A DNA stretch of 64,000 nt from Thermanaerosceptrum fracticalcis. Lineage in GTDB: Bacteria; Bacillota; Peptococcia; DRI-13. The notes beneath the pieces were generated by a model. The model had not been told where the DNA came from, searched no databases, and worked only from the letters and a program-made list of their open reading frames with translations. Of this stretch, positions 49,292 through 57,597 are shown one piece after another. The DNA lies in contig NZ_CP045798.1 of the NCBI RefSeq assembly GCF_000746025.2, forward strand, positions 3,455,501 to 3,519,500, given 5' to 3'. The position numbers and the translations under genes were made by a program. Position 1 is the stretch's first letter, and every line of letters starts with the position of its first letter.

Positions 49292-50251
49292 GTGAACAAC
49301 ATTGCTTTTGTTTTCCCCGGACAGGGAACCCATTACGTGGGGATGGGTCTTGAATTGGCCAAGAGATATAAAGAGGCCGCCGATGTATATGAACAGGCAA
49401 ACGAGATAATGGGTTTTGACCTTGCTAAAATGTGTTTTGAGGGGCCCGAGGAAGAACTTGTTAAAACTGAAAATTCCCAGCCTACCATTCATACAACCAG
49501 TATTGCGATTTTGAAAGTTGTAGAAAAATACGGCATTAAAGCTGGGGTTACTGCCGGCTTTAGTTTAGGCCAGTATTCTGCCCTTGTTTATGCCGGTGCT
49601 CTAAAGTTTGAGGATACGGTAAAACTGGTAAAGACCAGGGGAATGCTGATGCAGAATGCCGTTCCCCTGGGTATGGGCAAAATGTGCTGGATCACAGGAC
49701 TCAGCAGGGAACAGGTTTTGCAAATAGTTGAAGATTCGAAACACCTGGGACATATCGAACCTTCCAATTTCAATTGTCCCGGTCAGATTATTGTAGCCGG
49801 ATATAATGCCCCAGTTGAGTATGCCCAGAAACTGGCCCTGGAGAGAGGTGCTAAAGGTGCGGATTTTCTTAGAGTGAGCGGTCCTTTCCACACCAGGCTC
49901 CTTTACGAAGCTGGGTTTAAGTTAAGGGAAGAACTAGACAAGATTGAAGTTAAGAACCCCCAAATCCAGTACGTTGACAATGTTACGGGCAAATATTTTG
50001 ATCCGGAAAAAGATGACCTAAAGGAACTTTTAAAAGAACATGTCTATAAAGCTGTTATGTGGGAAGACTCCATGGATTCTATGCTGGAGGCAGGTGTAGA
50101 TACATTTATTGAACTTGGTTCGAAAAATGTCCTTACCAATTTAAACATAAGATGTGCCCAAAAACACAACAAGGAAGTACGTTGTATAAATGTACGGGAT
50201 ATTGAAACATTGGAGGCCTTGCTTCGGAATATGGAAAAAGAACTTAAATAA
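49292..50251 (+). CDS. FabD-like (malonyl) acyltransferase
   Basis: Acyl-CoA:carrier-protein transacylase family, 319 residues. The nucleophile elbow reads GFSLGQ (Ser91) instead of the usual GHSLGE; Arg116 in KTRGML, which in FabD binds the free carboxylate of malonyl, and His200 in GPFHT are present at nearly the E. coli positions (92, 117, 201). Retained Arg implies a dicarboxylic acyl group. It is out of place: no fatty-acid synthesis or acyl carrier gene is near, and it lies inside a degradative operon. AAGGAG spaced 7 nt fixes GTG 49292, not the upstream ATG. Confidence 0.87.
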   Translation: MNNIAFVFPGQGTHYVGMGLELAKRYKEAADVYEQANEIMGFDLAKMCFEGPEEELVKTENSQPTIHTTSIAILKVVEKYGIKAGVTAGFSLGQYSALVYAGALKFEDTVKLVKTRGMLMQNAVPLGMGKMCWITGLSREQVLQIVEDSKHLGHIEPSNFNCPGQIIVAGYNAPVEYAQKLALERGAKGADFLRVSGPFHTRLLYEAGFKLREELDKIEVKNPQIQYVDNVTGKYFDPEKDDLKELLKEHVYKAVMWEDSMDSMLEAGVDTFIELGSKNVLTNLNIRCAQKHNKEVRCINVRDIETLEALLRNMEKELK

Positions 50252-50287
50252 GAACTAATAATTTATTAAAGGAGGAGAGTGTTAATT

Positions 50288-51154
50288 ATGAACATCAAAA
50301 AAGTCTTAATCATTGGAGCCGGTCAAATGGGAAGCGGTATTGCCCAGGTCATGGCCATGTCCGGCCGGGAAGTGGCCATGTTTGATGTCGACCAGAAGTT
50401 TGTGGACAAGGGTCTTGCTGGTATTGAGAAGAACCTGGCCAAAGACGTGGAAAAAGGCAAGTTAACTGCAGAGCAGAAGGATGCCATCATGAAGCGCATC
50501 AGCGGCGGCGTCGAGTGGACTGCCAAGGACTGTGACGTTGACATTGCTATTGAAGCCGTAGTCGAGAACCTGGAAGTGAAAAAGGCTATTTTCAAGAAAC
50601 TGGACGAATTCTGTCCTCCCAACACCATTCTTGCTACCAACACCTCTACCCTTTCTGTAACAGCTATTGGCTCCGTAACCAAGCGTCCGGAAAAGGTAAT
50701 TGGCATGCACTTCTTTAGTCCTGTGCCCATCATGAGGCTGATTGAGGTGGTTCAAGGACTCGCCACCAGTGAAGAGACAATCAAGGCTGTTGTGGAACTC
50801 GGTGCAAGCCTACCCAATGGCAAAACTCCTATCGTAGTCAAAGACTTCCCCGGTTTCGTCGGAAACAGGATTATGATCCCCATGATTAACGAAGCCATTT
50901 ACACTATATATGAGGGAGTTGCCGATCCTGCAACTATTGACAGTGTTGCTATGCTGGGATTCAATCATCCTATCGGCCCCATCCGCCTGTGTGACGCTAT
51001 CGGTCTTGACACCATCCTTTATGTAATGGAAGTTCTCTACGAGGATTTGGGCGATCCCAAATACCGTCCCTGTCCCTTGCTGAAAAAATATGTGGAAGCT
51101 GGTTGGCTGGGTAAGAAGACAGGAAGAGGTTTCTACAACGATTACAAAAAATAA
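50288..51154 (+). CDS. hbd: 3-hydroxybutyryl-CoA dehydrogenase
   Basis: NAD(P)-dependent oxidation of 3-hydroxyacyl-CoA to the 3-oxoacyl-CoA. The 288 residues contain the Rossmann motif [13 protein letters not shown] (about 8-20), the catalytic region [10 protein letters not shown] (about 114-123) with [16 protein letters not shown] (His in the catalytic dyad) and [11 protein letters not shown]. It is the single-domain Hbd size of clostridial butyrate metabolism. ATG 50288 follows AAAGGAGG; GTG 50279 is too close to it. Confidence 0.95.
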   Translation: MNIKKVLIIGAGQMGSGIAQVMAMSGREVAMFDVDQKFVDKGLAGIEKNLAKDVEKGKLTAEQKDAIMKRISGGVEWTAKDCDVDIAIEAVVENLEVKKAIFKKLDEFCPPNTILATNTSTLSVTAIGSVTKRPEKVIGMHFFSPVPIMRLIEVVQGLATSEETIKAVVELGASLPNGKTPIVVKDFPGFVGNRIMIPMINEAIYTIYEGVADPATIDSVAMLGFNHPIGPIRLCDAIGLDTILYVMEVLYEDLGDPKYRPCPLLKKYVEAGWLGKKTGRGFYNDYKK

Positions 51155-51169
51155 AAGGAGGTTAAATCC

Positions 51170-51952
51170 ATGGGCGAATATAAAAACTTACTCTTTGAAA
51201 ATCAGGACGGCATAGGGATTTTAACGATGAATCGTCCGAAAGCCCTTAACGCGTTAAACACTGAGACATTAAGTGAGCTTTCTCAATTACTTGACGAAAT
51301 CGCCAAGGACGATTCCATTAAGGTTGTAGTAATTACCGGTGCAGAAAAAGCATTTGTAGCGGGGGCAGATATCACCGAGATGCTGCACATGACGAGTGCT
51401 GAAGGTCGTGCCTTTGGTCTCTTAGGCCAGGCCACATTTAACAAAATAGAAAATATGCCGAAGCCTGTAATTGCTGCAATTAACGGTTTTGCCTTAGGCG
51501 GCGGCTGCGAACTGGCTATGGCCTGTGACATACGTATTGCCTCGGAAAAGGCTAAATTTGGCCAGCCCGAAGTTGGTTTGGGTATTGTGCCCGGTTTTGC
51601 TGGGACTCAGCGCCTGCCCAGACTAGTAGGCAAGGGACGGGCCAAAGAAATCCTCTTTACCGGAGAAATGTTTGACGCCCAAGAGGCATACCGTATAGGA
51701 TTGGTCAATAAAGTTGTGCCCCCCGAAGAACTAATGCAGGCAGCTAAAACTATGGCCCAGAAAATTATGAAGAATGCACCCTATGCTGTAGCTTTGTGTA
51801 AAGCAGCCGTTAACCTCGGTCTGGATGTGAGTCTTGATGCAGGTCAGGATTATGAGGCTACTCTCTTTGGTGTTACCTGTTCTACGGAAGATAAAAAAGA
51901 GGGTATGTCCGCCTTTGTGGAAAAACGGAAAGCAACCTTCGTAGGTAAATAA
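51170..51952 (+). CDS. crt: Enoyl-CoA hydratase (crotonase)
   Basis: Hydrates a 2-enoyl-CoA to the 3-hydroxyacyl-CoA, completing the step between dehydrogenase and Hbd. The 260 residues carry the oxyanion-hole motifs AGADITEM (about 64-71) and NGFALGGGCELAMACDI (about 105-121), and the two catalytic glutamates in GGGCELA and QPEVGLGIVPGFAGTQRL. AAAGGAGG precedes the ATG. No thiolase is encoded in the operon. Confidence 0.95.
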   Translation: MGEYKNLLFENQDGIGILTMNRPKALNALNTETLSELSQLLDEIAKDDSIKVVVITGAEKAFVAGADITEMLHMTSAEGRAFGLLGQATFNKIENMPKPVIAAINGFALGGGCELAMACDIRIASEKAKFGQPEVGLGIVPGFAGTQRLPRLVGKGRAKEILFTGEMFDAQEAYRIGLVNKVVPPEELMQAAKTMAQKIMKNAPYAVALCKAAVNLGLDVSLDAGQDYEATLFGVTCSTEDKKEGMSAFVEKRKATFVGK

Positions 51953-51960
51953 CAAATAAA

Positions 51961-51992
51961 GACCCCCGTTTTTATTGATAGAAACGGGGGCC
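51961..51992 (+). terminator. Intercistronic stem-loop after crotonase
   Basis: CCCCCGTTT / AAACGGGGG around a 10-nt loop. No T-run follows on the plus strand, so it is more likely an mRNA-processing or stability element than a terminator. Confidence 0.5.
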
Positions 51993-52010
51993 TCCCATAG
52001 GAGGCAATGA

Positions 52011-53195
52011 ATGCGGTACTACACCCCCAAGTCAGAACTTGATGCCCGTATTACACGTTTTCAAATAGGGTTACGTGAGCAGGATGTAGAGTGTGCCTTG
52101 ATTACACAAAATGTAGATATGTTTTATTTTTCAGGGACTATCCAGCATGCCCATCTGTTTATTCCCGCAGAAGGTAAACCGGTGCTATTCGTTACCAAGA
52201 GTACAGAAAGGGCACGGAGTGAGTCATTCCTGGATTGTATTGTAGATTTAGCGCAGCCAAAGGATTTAAGAGGTATACTTAGTGAATTCGGGTACGGTTC
52301 TCTGAAAACCATAGGTCTTGAGGGGGATGTATTAACCTTTAATTTGTACCGGCGGTATGAAAAACTATTTTCTCCTGCTAAAGCAGTTGATATCAGCCCC
52401 CTGATACGTTCCGTACGGATGATTAAATCACCTTATGAGCTGGAACTGATCCGTGAAGCAGGAAAAATGGGAAGCGAGATAATGGCCTTTGTAAGTGAAA
52501 ACTTAAGGGCCGGGATGGCTGAGTTCCAGATAGTGGGTATGATTGAGAAGCTTTCCCGGGAAAAAGGCCATCCCGGGTTTATACGCACCAGGGGATTTAA
52601 TCAGGACCTGGTTCCCGTCCTGTTGTTATCTGGGCCGGGGGGAGGTGTGCCGAGCTATGCCAACGGGCCCCTGGGCGGATCCGGGGCCACAACTGCCTTT
52701 CCCTATGGACCTTGTAACCGGATAATCGGACGTGATGAATCTGTTATCGTTGATTATGAAGCATGGGTAGGCGGATACATGACGGATATGACACGTACCT
52801 TTTGTGTAGGACGGCTTCCCGGATATATGGAGAGAGCTTACCATGTGGCAGTGGAGATACAAGAATTGTTAAAAGATCTGGGAAAACCAGGGATAAAATG
52901 TGAGGAACTTTTTCAGAAAGCACGGGAAAAAGTACGTAAATATGGCTTGATTGACCATTTTATGGGCATGCATAGACCTGTATCCTTTATCGGGCATGGG
53001 GTTGGTTTGGAGGTTGACGAATTGCCTGTCATAGCACCGGGGATTGCAACACAGCTGGTTGAGGGAATGGTGATAGCCATTGAACCCAAATTTGTCTTTC
53101 CAAAAGGTGCTGTAGGGATTGAAAATACATTTGTAGTGGGCAAACAGGGACTGGAGCACTTAACAAGTTTTGATGAAGGAATCCAGTATTGTTAG
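52011..53195 (+). CDS. M24-family metallopeptidase-like protein (Xaa-Pro peptidase type)
   Basis: A 394-residue pita-bread-fold protein: an N-terminal creatinase-like domain (about 10-150) and a C-terminal metal domain. All five ligand residues appear present: Asp in IVDYEAW, Asp in YMTDMTRTF, His in IGHGVGLE, Glu in AIEPKF and Glu in GIENTF. Annotated relatives are X-Pro dipeptidases, but creatinases and other hydrolases share the fold, and a peptidase is unexpected in a beta-oxidation operon. GGAGG fixes the ATG. Confidence 0.85.
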   Translation: MRYYTPKSELDARITRFQIGLREQDVECALITQNVDMFYFSGTIQHAHLFIPAEGKPVLFVTKSTERARSESFLDCIVDLAQPKDLRGILSEFGYGSLKTIGLEGDVLTFNLYRRYEKLFSPAKAVDISPLIRSVRMIKSPYELELIREAGKMGSEIMAFVSENLRAGMAEFQIVGMIEKLSREKGHPGFIRTRGFNQDLVPVLLLSGPGGGVPSYANGPLGGSGATTAFPYGPCNRIIGRDESVIVDYEAWVGGYMTDMTRTFCVGRLPGYMERAYHVAVEIQELLKDLGKPGIKCEELFQKAREKVRKYGLIDHFMGMHRPVSFIGHGVGLEVDELPVIAPGIATQLVEGMVIAIEPKFVFPKGAVGIENTFVVGKQGLEHLTSFDEGIQYC

Positions 53196-53208
53196 GGAGG
53201 CCTATTTG

Positions 53209-54057
53209 ATGAGAGAGGAAGATAAGGATATTCTACAAAGATATTTGGAATTTGTACCCCTCTTGAATGAAATGATGCCCATTGATATAGGTGTTGGGCT
53301 CTTCGACAGGGAAAAGTGCCTGCTTTATGTACCGGGGAAAAAACTGGACCTGGGGGCTAAACCCGGTGACCCAGTTAAAGCCGGAAGTGGTGTTCACCGT
53401 GCTATGACTGAAAAACGCAGGATTTTTGTCCGTATTGATAAAGCCGTATATGGCCGGCCCTATCTGGTAGTGGCACTACCCATCTATAACGGTTTTAAAG
53501 AGGTAATTGGAGGTATTGCCATTACTGAGCCTTTGGATAAGTTTGATGAGTGCAGGGAAATATCGGATAAGTTGTATGAAAATGCGAGTGTATTGGCTAG
53601 TACAACCCAGGAGATTTCTGCTCAGACCGAAGAAATAGCATCTGTTTGCCAGACCCTGTCCCACTTGGCTGAACAACTGAAAATGCGGATTCAGGAGACT
53701 GATCAAGTGCTTGGATTTATAAAAACTATCGCCAAGCAAACCAATTTATTAGACCTTAATGCGGCTATTGAGGCGGCGCGGGTTGGTGATCAGGGACGGG
53801 GCTTTGGAGTAGTAGCGGAAGAAATAAGAAAACTGGCCTCCAACAGCAGTGAATCCATAAAAAAAATAGAATCAGTGGTTAAGTCAATACAATACGATAG
53901 TGACCACGTATACGAACAAATAAGTCATGTGGATGACGTTATTTCCCAGATTGCTTCGGCTATTACCAGTGTAGCAGGTGCGGTTGAGCAGCTTGCCGCC
54001 ATGTCCGAGGGCCTTAACAAACTGGCGGAATCACTGGAAAGTGACGAAAACAACTAG
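53209..54057 (+). CDS. Soluble chemoreceptor-like protein (MCP signalling domain)
   Basis: A 282-residue protein without membrane helices. Residues 1-120 form a compact sensor-like domain ([20 protein letters not shown]... [12 protein letters not shown]) that I cannot assign with certainty. Residues 135-280 are a coiled-coil methyl-accepting signalling domain with the tip sequence [19 protein letters not shown] and [13 protein letters not shown]. It may link metabolism of the acid to motility, or act as a cytoplasmic sensor. GGGAGG sets ATG 53209; the frame opens at 53170, overlapping the previous gene. Confidence 0.85.
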   Translation: MREEDKDILQRYLEFVPLLNEMMPIDIGVGLFDREKCLLYVPGKKLDLGAKPGDPVKAGSGVHRAMTEKRRIFVRIDKAVYGRPYLVVALPIYNGFKEVIGGIAITEPLDKFDECREISDKLYENASVLASTTQEISAQTEEIASVCQTLSHLAEQLKMRIQETDQVLGFIKTIAKQTNLLDLNAAIEAARVGDQGRGFGVVAEEIRKLASNSSESIKKIESVVKSIQYDSDHVYEQISHVDDVISQIASAITSVAGAVEQLAAMSEGLNKLAESLESDENN

Positions 54058-54093
54058 TATTAAAAATAGCCTGGCAAGAAGGGGTAATGTCGT

Positions 54094-54849
54094 ATGAAAA
54101 TCCTTGTATTGCTTAAAGAAACTTTTGCTACCGATTTTAAAGTTGTTTTAACACCCGCTGGGAAAATAGATGATACACAGGTTAGCTATATTGTTAACCC
54201 TTATGATGAATATGCTTTGGAAGAGGCAGTAAAAATTAAAGAAGATATGGGAGGGGAGGTTATCCTTTATACCGTGGGCAGGAAGGATGGGGCCGCAACT
54301 TTAAAAAATGCCCTGGCCATGGGGGCTGACAGGGCTATGTTAATCACAGCGGGTGCGAAAGACAGCCAGACGGTTACAGAACTGCTGGCGGAAACAATCA
54401 AACAGAAAGATCCTGATTTCGACCTAATCCTGGCGGGCTGGATTGCCATAGATGACAATAATGCCCAAGTGCCTGGCCGGCTAAGCACTTTGTTAGGGCT
54501 TCCCCTGGTAAATGTGGTAACAAAATTAAATATAAACATAAAGCAGAGAAAAATCCTTTGTGAACGTGAGGCAGATGGCGTACAGGAAATTGTGGAGGTC
54601 GAATTGCCAGCCGTTATAGCTGTGCAAAAAGGTATTAACGTGCCTCGTTATCCCACGGTGCAAAATATCTTGCAGGCTAGAAAGAAAAAGATTCAGATAA
54701 TTTTCCCGGAAGTGGAAAATAAACACGATTCAGTTATTACCTACCAGATTCCGCGGAAAAGAAAAGCTGCCTTGTTATTTGACAATTCTGATCCCCAGCA
54801 AGCTGTGTTCCAGTTAGTACAGAAATTACAGGAAGACAAGGTACTATAA
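54094..54849 (+). CDS. etfB: Electron transfer flavoprotein, beta subunit
   Basis: Forms with EtfA the flavoprotein that accepts electrons from the acyl-CoA dehydrogenase at the start of the operon. The 251 residues match the EtfB/FixA family: MKILVLLKET, VNPYDEYALEEAVKI (about 34-48), MGADRAMLI and the nucleotide loop AGWIAIDDNNAQVPGRLSTLLG region (about 114-135). That loop differs from both the canonical AIDDDxNQT and the bifurcating AIDGDTAQVG forms, so whether this Etf bifurcates is unclear. Confidence 0.93.
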   Translation: MKILVLLKETFATDFKVVLTPAGKIDDTQVSYIVNPYDEYALEEAVKIKEDMGGEVILYTVGRKDGAATLKNALAMGADRAMLITAGAKDSQTVTELLAETIKQKDPDFDLILAGWIAIDDNNAQVPGRLSTLLGLPLVNVVTKLNINIKQRKILCEREADGVQEIVEVELPAVIAVQKGINVPRYPTVQNILQARKKKIQIIFPEVENKHDSVITYQIPRKRKAALLFDNSDPQQAVFQLVQKLQEDKVL

Positions 54850-54877
54850 TTTTCAAATTCAGAAGGTGTATTAGAAC

Positions 54878-55867
54878 ATGATAAAAAATATCCTGGTTAT
54901 CGCGGAACAGGCAAATGGTCAGCTAAAAAGTGTAGTGGAAGAAATGTTAAGTTTTTCCAGCAACCAGGCCAGAGCAAAAGGATTTTCTGTAAAAGCTGTA
55001 TTGTATGGGGAAAAAATTTCGGAAGGTATGTATCAACAGATAGGTCACTGGGGTGTGCATGACATAATTACAGTGAACAATGAGAAACTCAAAGTACACA
55101 ATCCCCAGCTTGCCTGCCACATATTGGCTAATATTATCAGGGAAGAGGCACCCCAGCTTGTTATGTTCGGAAATACAGCTATAGGAAAAGACCTGGCCCC
55201 CCGGCTGGCCCAGGATTTTACTGCACCTATGGTTAGCGATGTTATTAGCATTAATTTTACTTCTAATGGTATAAGTTTTGTCAGGCCTATTTATGGCGGT
55301 AAGGTTTTCGAAAATATTGAGTTTAATAACAAACTCACCTTCGTAACCGTTCGACCTAACACTCTGGGGAAACACTCTGTGAGTTATCAAAAGCCCCGTA
55401 TAACAGACCTAAATTTTGATTTACCCGACAATCTGCTTTATGTGGTTAAAAAGATTGTAGAGAAAAGCAAAGTGGAAAAAAACTTAAACGAAGCTGAAAT
55501 TATTGTTTCCGGGGGAAGAGGTTTAAAGAAAGTTGATGATTTCCTAATCTTGGAAGAGTTAGCCCAGGTTTTAGATGGAGCAGTTGGTGCCTCAAGAGGG
55601 GCAGTTGATGCCGGGCTGCGCCACCATTCCGCTCAGGTTGGGCAAACAGGGAAAACGGTATCCCCTAAACTTTATATTGCTTGTGGGATTTCGGGAGCTA
55701 TTCAACACTTAGCAGGGATGTCCACATCCCAGGTCATTGTGGCTATCAATAAAGACCCGGATGCTCCCATATTTAAGATAGCCGATTATGGTATTGTGGG
55801 CGATCTTTTTGAAATAGTACCTCTGCTGACAAGAGAACTGAAGAAAGTACTAAAAAAAGACGTGTAA
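54878..55867 (+). CDS. etfA: Electron transfer flavoprotein, alpha subunit
   Basis: FAD-binding partner of EtfB, 329 residues. The N-terminal half (about 1-195) has the adenine-nucleotide alpha hydrolase fold; the C-terminal half has the FAD signature, from VGASRGAVDAG (about 240) through QVGQTGKTVSPKLYIACGIS to GAIQHLAGM. No N-terminal ferredoxin extension is present. It starts 28 bp after etfB and precedes the activator gene by 15 bp, within the same operon. Confidence 0.95.
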   Translation: MIKNILVIAEQANGQLKSVVEEMLSFSSNQARAKGFSVKAVLYGEKISEGMYQQIGHWGVHDIITVNNEKLKVHNPQLACHILANIIREEAPQLVMFGNTAIGKDLAPRLAQDFTAPMVSDVISINFTSNGISFVRPIYGGKVFENIEFNNKLTFVTVRPNTLGKHSVSYQKPRITDLNFDLPDNLLYVVKKIVEKSKVEKNLNEAEIIVSGGRGLKKVDDFLILEELAQVLDGAVGASRGAVDAGLRHHSAQVGQTGKTVSPKLYIACGISGAIQHLAGMSTSQVIVAINKDPDAPIFKIADYGIVGDLFEIVPLLTRELKKVLKKDV

Positions 55868-55882
55868 AAAGAGTGTGACACT

Positions 55883-57340
55883 ATGTATGAGGACAGGAGA
55901 ACCTCCGACTCTGACCTGAATAAAATAATGGCTCAAGAGCTTAACTCCATATTTGAAGCTTCTTATGACGGTTTGTATATATGTGACAAGGATGGGCGTG
56001 TGGTCAGGGTTAATAGTGCCTGGGAAAAAATATCCGGTTTTCCCAGGCAGGCAGTAATAGGAAAAAACGTGAAAGAACTGGTGGAGGAGGGTTATTATGA
56101 TAATTCTGCCGCATTATTAACCATAGAAAGCAAAAAAACATCCACTACCATGTTAAAGATCACTTCGGGGCCTAAAAAAGGACAGGTTATCATGGCTACT
56201 GGAACCCCTATCCTGGACGAAAAAGGTGAGCTTGTACAGGTTGTTGTTAATGTAAGGGATATTACGGATTTAGAAAACCTTAAGGCCCAGCTCAATGAAA
56301 CCATGCAACTAACCAGGCGTTATGCCGACGAATTGGAAGAAATACGCCTTCAGCAACAAAAAATTGATGATATTGTGGTGAAGAGCCCTTCAATGCAGAG
56401 GATTGCTGAGCTGGTTGTCCGTGTTTCCCGGGTTGATTCTACAGTACTTATTACCGGGGAATCAGGGGTGGGTAAAGAGATTATTGCCAGGAAAATCCAC
56501 CTTTTAAGTAACAGGAAAAACAACTCTCTCATTAAAATCAACTGTGGTGCCATACCCGAGAATCTCTTGGAGTCGGAATTATTTGGCTATGAGGCAGGCG
56601 CGTTTAGCGGTGCAAGGCGGGAAGGAAAACCTGGCATGATTGAACTTGCTTCCGGTGGTACCCTCTTTTTAGATGAGATAGGGGACTTACCCCTAAACTT
56701 GCAGGTGAAGTTATTAAGGGTATTGCAGGAAAGAGAAATCACCCGGGTGGGAGGAATAAAACCCATTCAGGTGGATACTCGCATAATTGCAGCTACAAAT
56801 AAGGATTTGACAGCCATGCTGAAAAAGGGCACCTTCCGTCAAGATTTATTTTACCGGCTTAATGTAGTAAATATTGAGATCCCTCCTTTAAGGGAACGTC
56901 GTGAAGACCTGGTAGCATTAATACCAGTCATCCTGCACAAAATTAACGAAAAGTACAACCTGAGGAAAAAACTATCTCCACAGGTAATGGAGCGGTTTTT
57001 AAAATACCATTGGCCGGGGAATATCAGAGAAATTGAAAATACCCTGGAGAGACTTGTAGTCCTTACAAATGAAGATGTTATCGGCATAGACCATCTGCCT
57101 GATTATTTAAAGGAGGAAAAATCTCATCATAATAAAATAATCACCTTTGATTCTATTGTGCCTTTAAAGACAGCCGTTGAAGAAGTGGAATACCAAATGC
57201 TCGCTATGGCTCTCGAAAAATACGGTTCGACCCGGGCCATGGCCAAGGCATTGGGTGTAAACCAGTCCACCATCGTCAGGAAGATGAGACAATATAGGAT
57301 GGATAAAAATGATGCTTTGGAACATCTTAATGGTGCTTGA
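55883..57340 (+). CDS. Sigma-54-dependent activator with PAS sensor
   Basis: Enhancer-binding protein of 485 residues: an N-terminal PAS domain (about 10-125, ASYDGLYICDKDGRVV), a short coiled coil, AAA+ core with Walker A GESGVGKE (about 192-199), sigma-54 loop GAFSGA (about 239-244; T to S variant) and LFLDEIGDLP, then a Fis-type helix-turn-helix (MAKALGVNQSTIVRKM, about 452-467). As last gene of the beta-oxidation operon it is the best candidate for the protein that binds TGATGY-N6-GCATCA at 46373, 46485 and 57398, which would make it autoregulated. Confidence 0.93.
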   Translation: MYEDRRTSDSDLNKIMAQELNSIFEASYDGLYICDKDGRVVRVNSAWEKISGFPRQAVIGKNVKELVEEGYYDNSAALLTIESKKTSTTMLKITSGPKKGQVIMATGTPILDEKGELVQVVVNVRDITDLENLKAQLNETMQLTRRYADELEEIRLQQQKIDDIVVKSPSMQRIAELVVRVSRVDSTVLITGESGVGKEIIARKIHLLSNRKNNSLIKINCGAIPENLLESELFGYEAGAFSGARREGKPGMIELASGGTLFLDEIGDLPLNLQVKLLRVLQEREITRVGGIKPIQVDTRIIAATNKDLTAMLKKGTFRQDLFYRLNVVNIEIPPLRERREDLVALIPVILHKINEKYNLRKKLSPQVMERFLKYHWPGNIREIENTLERLVVLTNEDVIGIDHLPDYLKEEKSHHNKIITFDSIVPLKTAVEEVEYQMLAMALEKYGSTRAMAKALGVNQSTIVRKMRQYRMDKNDALEHLNGA

Positions 57341-57397
57341 GCGCATCTATTGTTGATACAAAAAAAACTTAGATTAGCAAGTCTATAGTGCTTATGA

Positions 57398-57415
57398 TGA
57401 TGTTCATATGCATCA
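57398..57415. promoter_or_regulatory. Putative activator site (UAS) copy C
   Basis: TGATGT-N6-GCATCA, the same motif and spacing as at 46373 and 46485, about 105 bp upstream of the -24 element at 57519. Confidence 0.7.
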
Positions 57416-57517
57416 ATGCTGCCCGTTTTGTTTTTTAAAAAATATGGAAAATGAAAATCAGAAGCACTCAGGAAGCGGGTTAAGCCATGGTCCGGGGTCT
57501 TGGGAATTTTGTTTGGT

Positions 57518-57534
57518 CTGGCACAAAAGTTGCA
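57518..57534 (+). promoter_or_regulatory. Sigma-54 promoter of the CoA-transferase/AOR operon
   Basis: CTGGCACAAAAGTTGCA matches TGGCAC-N5-TTGC, with GG at 57520-57521 and GC at 57532-57533. It lies about 65 bp before the ATG. Confidence 0.87.
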
Positions 57535-57597
57535 TCTCTATATATTTGTAGCATTTATTATACAGAATAGATAAAACATTCAGAAAGGAGCATTTCT

